This document shows, one piece after another, positions 30,678 to 40,550 of a stretch of 64,000 nucleotides of DNA. The number at the start of each line of letters is the position of its first letter. Position 1 is the first letter of the stretch. Location: the NCBI RefSeq assembly GCF_033807575.1, contig NC_084715.1, positions 10,465,349 to 10,529,348 on the forward strand. Direction: 5' to 3'. The notes under the pieces are model-generated. The model was not told where the DNA came from and ran no database searches. It saw nothing but the letters and a program-made list of their open reading frames with translations. A program made the translations under genes and the position numbers. The DNA comes from Cydia pomonella (Eukaryota > Arthropoda > Insecta > Lepidoptera > Tortricidae).

Positions 30678-30866
30678 ACGGGTGCACGTGTGTCCGCCGC
30701 GGAATTCCCTCGTTGCATTTACCGCTGATGACGCGCCGCCATTACCTCGCGCCACGGACATCGTCAACTCCACCAATTTTATATTTTGTTGCACACAATT
30801 TTATATTACCACTACCATTACGTTTAATAAGAAAAATTTCACGGAACAGGAGAATGTTCTGAAACG
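30678..30866 (+). CDS. Possible internal coding exon
   Basis: The acceptor CACCTTTCCTTGTTCCTTCCAAG| (strong pyrimidine tract) opens a frame reading RVHVCPPRNSLVAFTADDAP, PLPRATDIVNSTNFIFCC, TQFYITTTITFNKKNFTEQE and reaches the donor ACG|GTAATG at 30867. Codons in the first half end mostly in C or G, unlike surrounding DNA. One leading and two trailing bases give a 189-bp phase-symmetric exon. The family is unknown. If real, neighbours must lie across long introns. Confidence 0.4.
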
Positions 30867-31134
30867 GTAATGATTTAAAATATTATCTTTTTTTTCGGTC
30901 AGACGATGTATATTATTGCATCATTATACACCACGGATTGAATTACGGCAAATTATTATTATCTGATTTTGTGTTCTGTTTAAATTTGAGGTTGTACATA
31001 TAACGTAATAAAAATGTAAAAAAAAAGAGTTTGTTTTTAGACTTTAATCTAGATGCCTCGGGTACCCGTTACGTTATTAAACTTGATGACCTAGATACGT
31101 TTTGCTTTCTTTTTCAATGATACTTTTTTAAACG

Positions 31135-31519
31135 AATTCTACGGATTCCACTCACGTGTTTTTAGTCCCTCGCGCGAAATGTTTCGGAGAGCCTAGGTCT
31201 CCTTTCTCAAGCACTAACAATGCGAGCAGCGTTCATGACGGCCGTGATTCGCGTGCTGCTTCGCGCCGCATTGCTTGTCGCTACAAGTGTTAGGTGACCC
31301 AAACCCAAACACCTCACCACCTACGATGACAGCGCAAGATCTCCCCGAACCGGTTCTCTCAGTGCGCGCGCAGCGTGCGACGCGGCGCGAAGCAGTACGC
31401 GAATCACGGCCGTTCTGAAGAACGCTGCTCGCACTGTTAGTGCTTGAGAAAGGAGACCTAGGCTCTCCAAAACATGTTGCGCGAATGACTAAAAACACGT
31501 GAGTGGAATCCATAGAATT
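31135..31519. mobile_element. GC-rich MITE with about 136-bp arms
   Basis: Left arm 31135-31269 (AATTCTACGGATTCCACTCA, CGTGTTTTTAGTC, CTCAAGCACTAACAATGCGA, CACGG...) is inverted in 31382-31519 with few mismatches around a 112-base loop containing GTTAGGTGACCCAAACCC. The 99-codon minus-strand frame over it is a by-product. A solo arm is present at 5938-5985. Confidence 0.85.
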
Positions 31520-32364
31520 AATTTAATTTTAATTCGATACTCTTTTTTTTAATAAATCTTCATTACCTATTTTTTTTTGACTCGTCGTAACCATATTAAT
31601 ATTACTCATGAAAATGCACCATCCCTAGTTATGGGCGTAGTAGCTCTTACTTACATCGTACGTTATTTAACCGTGCATGGAGTAATACTCTCAAACTTCC
31701 AATATAAACGAAAACAATGTGGCAGGGAATGCAAAACACGGACTTAAAGATTCTCCCCAACTCCCCGTTATCGAATTTACACATTTCAAAAATCCAATCG
31801 AATAGAAGTGAACGAAAAATGTCACAGTAAAATAGGACTTCATAATACAAGTGGAACGTGGCTCAGGCAATATGCTGACATTGCTCTCAGCACTTGAAAC
31901 TCGATTTTCACCGTTGCTACAAAATGGTGAAATAAGTAGTCCAGTTTGTTGGACCGTTTTTATTGATTCCTTTTGACAGCGCTGTCGTCTTTTTTATTAT
32001 GTGGGTAAAAAAGAAATATTTTCACATTCAAAAAATGTCACGGATCCATTTGAGAAATCGAGGAAATGTTATTGTTGTTAAATTTTACTTTTCATTGAAA
32101 TATTAAATGGTAATTAACAAAGGCGGTCTTTTTATTTTACATTATGTTTATTATGTATTTGATTAATTTAACAACGGAAAACCCTAATAAAATAATACAG
32201 TATTTTAAATTTTAAGGAAAAGAAGTAGTAAGGATAAAAATGAATAAAACGTTTGGCAGGTAAACTCGGCAGATAACATAAAACGTGTTTAAACGCGGTT
32301 AGCCAAAATTTCTAGTTGGGTGATTGTAGAGTGATTTAAAGATGTTGATGAATAATCTGCTGAA
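31520..32364. other. Upstream flank of the 32.4-kb exon; no clear promoter
   Basis: AT-rich. A 67-codon minus-strand frame at 31647-31850 has no support. This interval would contain the promoter if the exon at 32365 is a first coding exon, but no convincing TATA or initiator was identified. Confidence 0.25.
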
Positions 32365-32371
32365 ATGACGG
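32365..32371 (+). CDS. Candidate tiny first coding exon (ATG ACG G)
   Basis: ATGACGG ends at the perfect donor |GTAAGTACA (GT at 32372), leaving one base. The exon at 32628 has a two-base lead, so joining gives Met-Thr-Ala in frame. Short first coding exons of this kind are common in insects. The call depends entirely on the downstream exon. Confidence 0.35.
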
Positions 32372-32627
32372 GTAAGTACATATATCGTAATACATAACTT
32401 TATATCCCGACTCAACGAATATATTCCTATCGAAACGCTTTAGTCAACTATAATACATTTAATCAATCACGTGCCGCCGCGGTCAAGAGGACGTAACAAA
32501 ACGATATCCCTAATTAATTATTTTAGGTTTATACTGTATAGTAGAAACAATAGCTTCATAAGGCATAAACGCGTATGTTTGAATTGTCACCAAAACAGAG
32601 AAAAACGGTGTCCAAAATTGAATTTAG

Positions 32628-32716
32628 CAAGGAGCAAGTACCAGAGTTACGAGAAGGTGTCGTTGACCAGCCGGCTGCGCCGGGGCGTGGAGTATGAATG
32701 TATCGCGGCTGCTCGC
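32628..32716 (+). CDS. GC-rich coding exon, unidentified protein N-terminus
   Basis: The acceptor AAAATTGAATTTAG| is followed by an abrupt change to codons ending in G or C: RSKYQSYEKVSLTSRLRRGV, EYECIAAAR. The donor is probably CGC|GTATCT (32717), with an alternative CT|GTATAC at 32728. The contrast in third-position composition begins exactly at the acceptor, which is the best evidence that it is real. With the 32365 exon it would start MTARSKYQSYEKV. The product is basic and unrecognised. It may be the 5' end of a long-intron plus-strand gene; the terminal exon at 42532 is on the same strand. Confidence 0.5.
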
Positions 32717-32728
32717 GTATCTCAGCTG

Positions 32729-34190
32729 TATACTTTTGGTTTATTTATCTATAAATAAATATTTAGTAGAAATCTACTAGGTTAAATTATTATTATTTTT
32801 GACTCGTAGAAAAAATATGGTGTATAATTTATTGATGATAATCAAGCTGTTCAATCTCGTACCCACTAAGGAAAATACTATTAATACTCGTATACAATAT
32901 GTCAACGACAATCGTCAAATGTCAAACAACTAACGTAAAGGAAGGACTTGCATGACAGAAGATGGGTATATGGACGTTTTCACGTTTTGCCTTTTGAAGC
33001 TCAGTGGCGCTTTTAAAATATTTGTACAATTTTATGTAGCACTTTCTTCAAGCACTCTAAATTATTTAGAAAAGATCCCTCTTGTTTATTTTCTTAATAT
33101 AAACAAAAAACAAGGACCACGAATTCAATTTGACCAGTTAATCAAAGCAATATAAATAGTGCTGCGGCACGAACCAATTAATTTATTGGTCCGATCAATC
33201 CAATCTGTCACATCAACGTTGTTTACATCCCAACTTTAATCGTGGGACGAACAGGCCTGAAATGATATAATATTTGGCAACAACAAATAGATATTTTGGA
33301 ATGTCCTGAGACCGATTAGTACTGGGCTCCGTGAGGCGTGCCTCGACGTGTTTGGAATGGGGATGACGGATTTCTCATGGGAATAACGCATCGTGCCTCA
33401 GAAATGACTTATTGTACTGTGTGCGTTTGGCAATCTGGAAATGACGAAAGCGGTTGTTTACTAGCAATGCAAAGTAACTTACCAACTGTTTCAAACTATA
33501 GTAAACACTCCTATAATGGAACAGGCACCAGTAATGGGATGGTATACATAATCCTGTAAAACAAGTATTTACCATCAGTTTTTAATCGCGGGCAACGTTT
33601 TACCATAAACTACTACTAAGAGCTGTTCAAGTATAATTTTTCATTGATATTTTTACTTTGAAAATTAATGGCGCCATATATCCCATGACTGGAGGAAACA
33701 ACCATAGTTTTAATTGATTAATAATATTGAAACCAATTGGAGTAGCTTTCATTAAATACATAGAAAACATAAAGGATAAATGGACATTCGACTTTTAAAG
33801 CATAAAGCGGTAGAAATTTTACAGCTGTCGGTGAAATAGTTAAAATACTCCAAATTTTCTCTTAAATGTCCTGTGAGACAAATCAGACCGATGGTTAGAA
33901 TGAGCATCAATAGAAATGCCTATAAAAATGTCTCCCATTATATTAAAAAAAAAATATATATTCAGATAACGTAAGACACATACATAAACATGAAGACGGT
34001 AAAGAGTAAATAAAAAATTGTTGCCTTCAGTAATGATGTGAAGAGGTAGTAGAAGAGCGGGGTCTTGGTGAACTATCAATATATGATTCATGCACCATCT
34101 TTGCAGTACATTTAATTTTGAACCTTTATTTTGACACATCAATATTTCATTTGTCTATGCAAGGATTGACGCGTTGACGGCTAGAGAATA
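32729..34190. other. Intron-like or intergenic DNA with two weak frames
   Basis: A plus-strand frame at 33338-33559 (MTYCTVCVWQSGNDES, then GCLLAMQSNLPTVSNYS) and a minus-strand frame at 33840-34142 (RWCMNHILIVHQDPALL) look somewhat coding, but lack convincing splice pairs. Neither is called. Confidence 0.25.
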
Positions 34191-34362
34191 CCTGATTCGA
34201 ACTTTAAGATACGTCAGAAAATTAAATTACGATATTGATCGGATATGTCAGTGTAAAAAGTGATGTTTCTACAAACTAAAACGTCACTATTGACACAATT
34301 TTTTATCTAATCCATGCTGTATCTTTAGCAAATGTTTGACGTATTTTAGGGTTCGAATCGGG
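34191..34362. mobile_element. MITE with CCTGATTCGAAC ends
   Basis: The left end CCTGATTCGAACTTTAAGAT, ACGTCAG is inverted at the right (CCCGATTCGAACCCTAAAAT, ACGTCAA). It is 172 bp and non-coding. Related end words appear at 34840 and 58420. Confidence 0.7.
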
Positions 34363-34392
34363 CTGTAGGTGTGTATTGTTATTAGAGAATAG

Positions 34393-35140
34393 ATTTTTGT
34401 AATCAAACATCGCTACAAAACGAGTTTACTTGCGATTTCACTGTTATTAATAAACAAAGAGATTCAGGCTATAAAATATTTATTATAGCAAGTTAAAGTG
34501 CAGCTAAACTCAGCTGCATCACGCTCTGAATTTTACAAAACAGGCAGTGATAAGTTTATAGGTTGCCGTGAGCAAGAGCCCAATGTTCTCATTTAAGAGT
34601 TAGCTTCGAACAAAGGCTTGTCTACGCGGTGGCATTTGACGCGGTACGTATCCCAGTGGAGATTCGGCGTTCAACAGGAATCCGTTTCGGGTACAGTAGG
34701 GGAGCGGGCTAATTTTCGTTAAAACTTGTTTTACAAAATAATGATAAGTATTCCTAAAAATACTACCTCATCAAACATCGCTATAAAACGCGCTTTGATA
34801 CTATTACATTGTTATAAATAACAAAGATATACGGCCTGATTCGAAGAATGATTAAGACATGTTTAAGATCTTGGAGAGATTGATAACTAGACGACATGTC
34901 GAAATGGACGTTTATTTCTATTCTGCTGTGATCCCATACGAACTATCTACGATATTTCTAACGTCAAAGTGACATTGGTTGCCCGGATCGAGCTGCTTCT
35001 GTCAATTATACGACATATAAACGATATCTAAATGAGAACTTATAGCTATTGTATCTCATTATTACCACGCTAGAGAATAACATGGTGAAAATATGAACTT
35101 TTGTGGGACGACTTCTTCATTTTATTTGGCAGCTGTCAAC
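34393..35140. repeat. Two or more dispersed repeats, partly duplicated
   Basis: ATCAAACATCGCTACAAAACG near 34399 and ATCAAACATCGCTATAAAACG near 34771 begin two diverged direct copies ending in AACAAAGA. From 34840, GGCCTGATTCGAAGAATG through CCCATACGAACTATCTACG and CAATTATACGACATATAAAC is a further element familiar from lepidopteran DNA. Non-coding. Confidence 0.45.
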
Positions 35141-35916
35141 TGTGAAATGAGCAATATGTCCCACACCATTGACGTATTAAAAGAAGAGGACGCCCAGTGC
35201 AAAAGAAATATATCAAAATACATGGAGCAAATTGACATTAGGCAATGCGCTCCTGGTAGATGCTAATAACGGTTCTTTATAATTTTAGTCAAGATAAATA
35301 TTTCATACAAATGTAAACTTAATGCAATACAGTTTAAGTGCACAAATTTGCAAACGGACATTTCAAAACATTGAATATTTTATGGTTAAATGACGTTTTC
35401 GTAAGTTGATCATTGTACATATAAACGTCAAAATCAATAGCGAGTGAATGGAGTCGCTTTATGTATACCAATTATTTTAATATTATTTCTCTTCTTCTGT
35501 TTAAATAAAAATATCAAAATCGGAAATAGAATATACAGGTTGACCTTAGCCATTGGACAAACCCTAATATCCCAGGTAGGGTTATTTCTCAGGAATGCTC
35601 TAACGTTAATATATTTTTAATTAGAAGAAAAGATAAAAAAAACATTCAAACAAAAGTTATTTTCATTAATCGATAACAAAAAGAAACATTCCGTATCCAG
35701 TGTTTTTGACAAAAGCGTATTTTCGCTAATGATGACAATAATTGTCAAAAGTCCGAATCTCATTAGTGTCATAAAGAAAAAAGACAAACAAAATGTCGAA
35801 CAAGGTGTCATACTATTTTATGACGATGTTTTACCTCAGGAACTACTAACGCATACAGGCTGGTCCAAAGTAAAAAATCTTAATTTGTTAATTTCCTCGT
35901 AACGCCTACACTGTTT
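35141..35916. other. AT-rich DNA, no supported gene
   Basis: Repeat-like words occur near 35535 (CAGGTTGACCTTAGCCATTG) and 35858 (CAGGCTGGTCCAAAG), but no element ends or exons were defined. Confidence 0.3.
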
Positions 35917-35924
35917 GTTATGAT

Positions 35925-36647
35925 GGGCCTCGGAGTATTTTTAGCACGGTAAGACTAAGGAGAGCTATGGAGTCTTTGTTAACATTAAAATTAAATTCAT
36001 ACTCATACTCATCCTCATTAATTAAGTTCGTCCGAATCGTTTTATAAATACTTAGACTACTTATATGTAATTAATTCTGTTTACATATATTTAATTAAAT
36101 GTTATATTATAAAAAAGTAATAATATGTATATGTGTATGTTAATATTATTATATTACCCATATTGCAGTGTCATCGCTCCAATATTTTATTTAAGTACTT
36201 AACGTACCTACATACTATAATTACTGTTAAGATAAGGAACTATACGTTGTCACTGGCCGCTTTAGATAATGCACTTAATGACATCATATGTCATGTATCA
36301 ACATATTAAGACGTATGATTTGTTACTTCAATATATTCATTTAAGGCAAATTTATAATTATTAATTATAAGATTATAATTATTATTACACGTACCATGTG
36401 AAGATTTTGAAGAACTCATTCCTATAGCTACGTGTTCTATGGATATTGATTGTTAATTCTATGGGGTTGTTTACCTTCATATTATTTGTTACTCGTCAAT
36501 GAAGATGGTGGTGTATTTTTTATAGCTATTATTTATTTTATGAACTTAATTAATGAGGATGAGTATGAGTATGAATTTAATTTTAATGTTAACAAAGACT
36601 CCATAGCTCTCCTTAGTCTTACCGTGCTAAAAATACTCCGAGGCCTG
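35925..36647. mobile_element. Young foldback element with identical 104-bp arms
   Basis: 35926-36029 (GGCCTCGGAGTATTTTTAGC... to ...TCATTAATTAAGTTC) is the exact reverse complement of 36542-36645, 104 of 104 by eye. The spacer of 512 bases is AT-rich and non-coding. The direct repeat GTTATGAT flanks it at 35917-35924 and 36648-36655, an 8-bp duplication of hAT type. The right terminus inverted begins CAGGCCTCGG; the left lacks one base. Identical arms imply recent insertion or gene conversion. Confidence 0.8.
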
Positions 36648-37177
36648 GTTATGATACTTTGTATAGAGTTTATTAAGATAGTGAGATAGTGACAGTTAAG
36701 TAATTAAGTATATGAAATGGCGTAACACGTAACATTGAGGGGGTGCTTCTACATTATTGACGAGATCTTTGAGGATTTCCCACATTGAGCGATTGTTTCT
36801 ATTGTCTTAACTGTATTAATTTTATTTTAATAGTTATGTGGATTTGTTAAATTGTACATGCATAGTTTAAACTTATATTTAAGGCTGTATATAGTTTAAT
36901 TTTATACGGTTATTTCAAACACAATGCTTGTATTGTTTCTGAATAAACTAAATCTAAAATCTGACATAAGATATAAGAGTGTATTGTGATCTGGTATTTT
37001 AGTGTTAGAAGTTACACTTTTATTGTCCATGCCGTCAAACTAGTTCTGTAATCTTTACGTGACATCAGTAAATAATACTGGCATTGTGGTAAGTACTGTT
37101 AGAAAAAATAAGACCGGAAGTATAAATTCCAACTAAAAGATTATTATCATAAATATAAATGGTTCTACTGTTGTTAC

Positions 37178-37289
37178 CTTCCATGCGACTGGCACAGAGC
37201 ACGTCCGTGATTCTGAACAAAAGCATAAACCCACGGAGACTTCCTTGGATATTCATTATTCACTTCCCGGGCTTGCCACATTTCCTTGT
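37178..37289 (-). CDS. Internal coding exon, unidentified protein
   Basis: On the minus strand the acceptor CCTCTGTTTTTAACTTATGCTGAAG| opens KEMWQAREVNNEYPRKSP, then WVYAFVQNHGRALCQSHG and reaches the donor GGAAG|GTAACA. Two leading and two trailing bases frame 36 codons. Codon third positions turn GC-richer at the acceptor. The open frame extends upstream, but AT-rich, and that part is better read as intron. A phase-compatible upstream partner is the exon at 39031-39306 if that one uses an internal donor. Not recognised. Confidence 0.45.
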
Positions 37290-37439
37290 CTTCAGCATAA
37301 GTTAAAAACAGAGGAATTTTCCGTTTATAGTATGTACTTAATGTAAATAAGAAAACTGGATTTGGTTTGAAAATATGATTATTTAAAAAAGATATATTTT
37401 TTTTACGTAAATACTTATTTCTTTCAATGTCTTTTGGCA

Positions 37440-38442
37440 ATCATCGATGTTTAACCTCTTTATCTACACAACTATACATTACTTAAACAAATATTGCTAA
37501 ATTAATATCTGACCTAAAGATCGTTTTCTTAGCATCAAAAAGAAGGTAAGTAATCTTGCCGTGTCTTTTTATCACAGCAAATATGTAACAATTGAAGAAG
37601 AAAAGAAGAAATAAGAAAATAATATTATTCAGGACGCTTTTTTATTGCTTAAATTGGAATTTTAAATCATACACTATTGTTTACATTATTTTGCTTTCAT
37701 GTAATATAAACTAACTTTTAATAAGCATCTTTCAATAATTATCAATAAAAAAATACGTCAACATTATTTACTTTTTTCTAATGCTAAAAAACGAACTATA
37801 ACGGTTTTCATGCTAATCCTCGGGTATTGGCACCTGTCAAGTTACGCAAAATAAGGCAGCTTTTTGTGTTTCGCTATGAAACACATTAATTAACAGTAGA
37901 TTGGGTAGGTTATGCTTAGTGATTAATGTGGAAATACAAACGTTTTAAGTACCTATTCTAATTAAAAGATTTGATAGTGCAAATTACAAGTCTGGATACA
38001 ACGTTGTTTTCTTTAAAGCCTTGTAGGTTCGTGATCGTGAGCGAAATGGATGTGCATGCTCAGGATAAGAACCGCGGATCATGTTTATGAATTTTACTTT
38101 GTTGTAACTTTTAAAAAGAAAAAAGTAAGTAATCTATGAGTTCCCTCAACAGTAAAATTGCGAATTTAGCTTTCATGCATACTCGTAAATTGTAACAATT
38201 TTTTTAAGTAGGGACATTTTAGACCTTGTTCTATAGAGCGAAAGTCAAAAAAATAGGATTTGAATCGCTGAAGTCCCTAGAGTAATCAGCAAGATCGAAT
38301 ACTTAGCGTCGTTCTGGAACATGTTACGCATTTCTAAATAATAACCTAATTATGACTGTAAATGAGGACATTTACTAGAATTAGTTTTTCCTGCATTGGT
38401 TGTCCGCTCATCAGCAACCGAACCGTAAGTAGTTTTTAGTGT
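37440..38442. other. AT-rich DNA, no gene supported
   Basis: Nothing recognised. If 37178-37289 and 39048-39306 belong to one gene this is intron. Confidence 0.3.
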
Positions 38443-38670
38443 TTATTTATTTTTACTGTCTTTTTTTTCATTTTTAATTTGTATTTGTATTTTTAAATTT
38501 CGTAATGGGTCTGTTGCCTGAATAAAAAAAGATTCATTCATTAATTCATTACTAAATAAATATTTGGCAACCGTATTGTTATCTAAGACGAGCTGATAAT
38601 TAGACCCACTGATGTCACTGCAGATCTTGCGAGCATAGCTTTTAACTAAATAAATGTGTGATTCCACCAT
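38443..38670 (-). repeat. Open frame inside a probable retroposon tail
   Basis: The minus-strand frame reads VKSYARKICSDISGSNYQ, LVLDNNTVAKYLFSNEL and continues into TTCAGGCAACAGACCCATTA plus AAAATACAAATACAAAT, a tail I associate with a dispersed lepidopteran retroposon. The frame may be coincidental or a remnant of that element's ORF. No host gene is claimed. Confidence 0.35.
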
Positions 38671-39030
38671 TTTGAAAAATAAACTGAATCGACAAAATAA
38701 ATCTATATACTGCTTACAAAATTACAGGAGAATTGGTTGAAAATTGCACCCAGTAGAGGAAACCATCCGGACATACGAAAGTATTTTTGTCCAAACTGCA
38801 AATAAGAAATTCGCTAACGCTTGATCAATTATGCAACCCAAAGAATTAAAAATGCAGCCTTATTATTAAAACATCCTAATGTTTTGTAAAAAAGAAAAAA
38901 AAAATAGAGAGCTAGACAAATCATTACATATTATTACAGCCCTTTTTAATTGCCGTACAAAATCAAATTTTCAATGAGTATAATAATAGTATGAAAATCT
39001 ATCGCAGTGTTTTTTTTTATTGTCACATAC

Positions 39031-39306
39031 TTAAGCTTCTTCCATACTTTTGGCCTGGGGTGTAGGTGCATAACATCTGCATTTTGTCAAGACCTGGGTG
39101 AGTGCTTCTAGCCCTTCGGGTGGCAGCGTCTCCGGTTGAACGGTATGAGAAATGGCGTGGTCACTTTTTAAATATTTCTTGCGTGGCAGAGGCCGGGAGC
39201 CGGATACTCTCCTAATTGGCGGCGAACCGGGAGACGATACCGTCATAACAAGCCGTTGAGTGGCAAAGACCATCTCCCGGCCTCTGTGCGACGCCGTATT
39301 TCGCGC
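39031..39306 (-). CDS. 3'-most or internal exon of an unidentified minus-strand gene
   Basis: On the minus strand an excellent acceptor, with branch-like TTTTAAC and tract GGTTTTATTTTAG|, opens ARNTASHRGREMVFATQR, LVMTVSSPGSPPIRRVSGSR, PLPRKKYLKSDHAISHT, PETLPPEGLEALTQVL and stops at TAA (39031-39033). Codons are markedly GC-richer than surrounding DNA. The segment is Ser/Pro/Arg-rich with an RRVS string of protein-kinase-A type, suggesting a disordered cytoplasmic tail. AATAAA lies 10 bases past the stop, inside an A-run, very close for a poly(A) signal. A donor-like AAAA|GTATGG at 39047 would instead make it internal. Upstream exons should lie at higher coordinates. Confidence 0.65.
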   Translation of the reverse strand, partial: ARNTASHRGREMVFATQRLVMTVSSPGSPPIRRVSGSRPLPRKKYLKSDHAISHTVQPETLPPEGLEALTQVLTKCRCYAPTPQAKSMEEA

Positions 39307-39889
39307 CTAAAATAAAACCGTTAAAACTATGCCTTGCTTGCTCACTCTTGCAAGATGCATTTGTCAATAAACAAGGATGGTATTCCCTAACGTCGAATTA
39401 CCACATAAAACAAAGTTTGTAGGCGTGATGTCGCCGACAGTCGAGCCGCGAACATTCAAACGGAATACGCAGTGGTAAAGAATGAGATAAACTGTGTATT
39501 GTAAGGGGTAACAAAAGGGTTTCATGTGCAAATCAATGTTTTGTTTCGTCATAAAGACTGTTCTTTGCTTCGATCAATTGTTTTATTTCCTATTTATACG
39601 TATTATACATGAAAGTAGAAAAATTTGGTAATATGATATTAGAACATGTCTAGCATAATTCACAAAAAATAGACTGGAATTCATTGGTATACAATTAAAT
39701 TAGCCATTTTATGCTGAATTAAATCATATATAAATCATTATATTATATATCTTTCAAACATTTTTTTTGGGAAATTGTCATATTTCAAACACGCGCCAAA
39801 TTCGCGATGGTCACCCGTGGAAGCCCCGCCACTTGACGTATATTCAACTCAACCCACTTGGGCTCCCGCCACTTACCGTAGAGTAGTAG
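39307..39889. other. No gene recognised; intron of the minus-strand gene if that call is right
   Basis: AT-rich. A 62-codon frame has no support. Confidence 0.3.
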
Positions 39890-40160
39890 TAATTCCTATA
39901 ATAGAACATTACGATACAAGTGCGAAAAATAGGAAATTAAAACACGACCGAAGGGAATATTTTAAATTGACACGAGTTGCAAATTGCCTATTCGCACATG
40001 TATCGTACAACGTTTTACAGTACATATGGCCCTTTAAGTATTCGGCACAGTAACGTAATATGCTAATTTTCGCACTAGTGCGATAAAGTAGCACCATATG
40101 TACTGTAATAGTACATTATGATACAAGTGTGCTAAGTTGGTCATTACATACGAGGCGATA
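39890..40160. repeat. Dispersed element with TACATTACGATACAAGTGCG-like motifs
   Basis: AACATTACGATACAAGTGCG, AATTAAAACACGACCGAAGG, TATTCGCACATGTATCGTAC, AACGTTTTACAGTACATATG and a second ATTATGATACAAGTGTGC. The words are arranged partly as inverted copies. I recognise the family from lepidopteran genomes. Boundaries approximate. Confidence 0.55.
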
Positions 40161-40231
40161 TTGTGCGTGCGAGCTGTAAACGAGCGCGCAATAAGAAATC
40201 CGACGTGGGAGGAAAAAACAAAGTTTATAAA

Positions 40232-40550
40232 TTAGATGTTTTTTGTCAAAACAGTAAAAGTACAATTTTGAAAATGGTGGCTTACAGTTTTAACATCGAA
40301 TAATTGCACCAAAGCGTGCTGGGCTTGTGAGCACTTATTCGCCAGTTTAATGAAGTAAGCTTCCAACACATTTTCCAAGAGAGATTGCGGTTTTGCTGAT
40401 TTTCTATTGAATACAAGTTTCATATGCCACCAATTATTTTTCACCCAATTTTGATGGTAAAAAGCTATCGTTCTCGGCTCTGGCCTCTATTAGTATTACT
40501 GGCAGCGTCAATTTTATGTGTTCTTCATTTTCAATGCTTGAAAATGACAT
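40232..40550 (-). pseudogene. Small frame-broken ORF of unknown function
   Basis: On the minus strand, ATG at 40550-40548 opens MSFSSIENEEHIKLTLPVIL, IEARAENDSFLPSKLGEK and stops at TAA (40434). The overlapping next frame continues NNWWHMKLVFNRKSAKPQ, LLENVLEAYFIKLANKC, SQAQHALVQLF. The break coincides with an A5 run at 40437-40441: one A fewer would make a single frame of about 108 codons. Either an indel has killed a small gene or the base count is wrong. TATATA lies about 10 bases upstream of the ATG. A dispersed element adjoins it, so element origin is possible. Not recognised. Confidence 0.4.

Noticed and set aside
31214..31513. 99-codon minus-strand frame
   Set aside because: It runs through both arms and the loop of the GC-rich MITE, so the frame is a composition effect of the foldback element.
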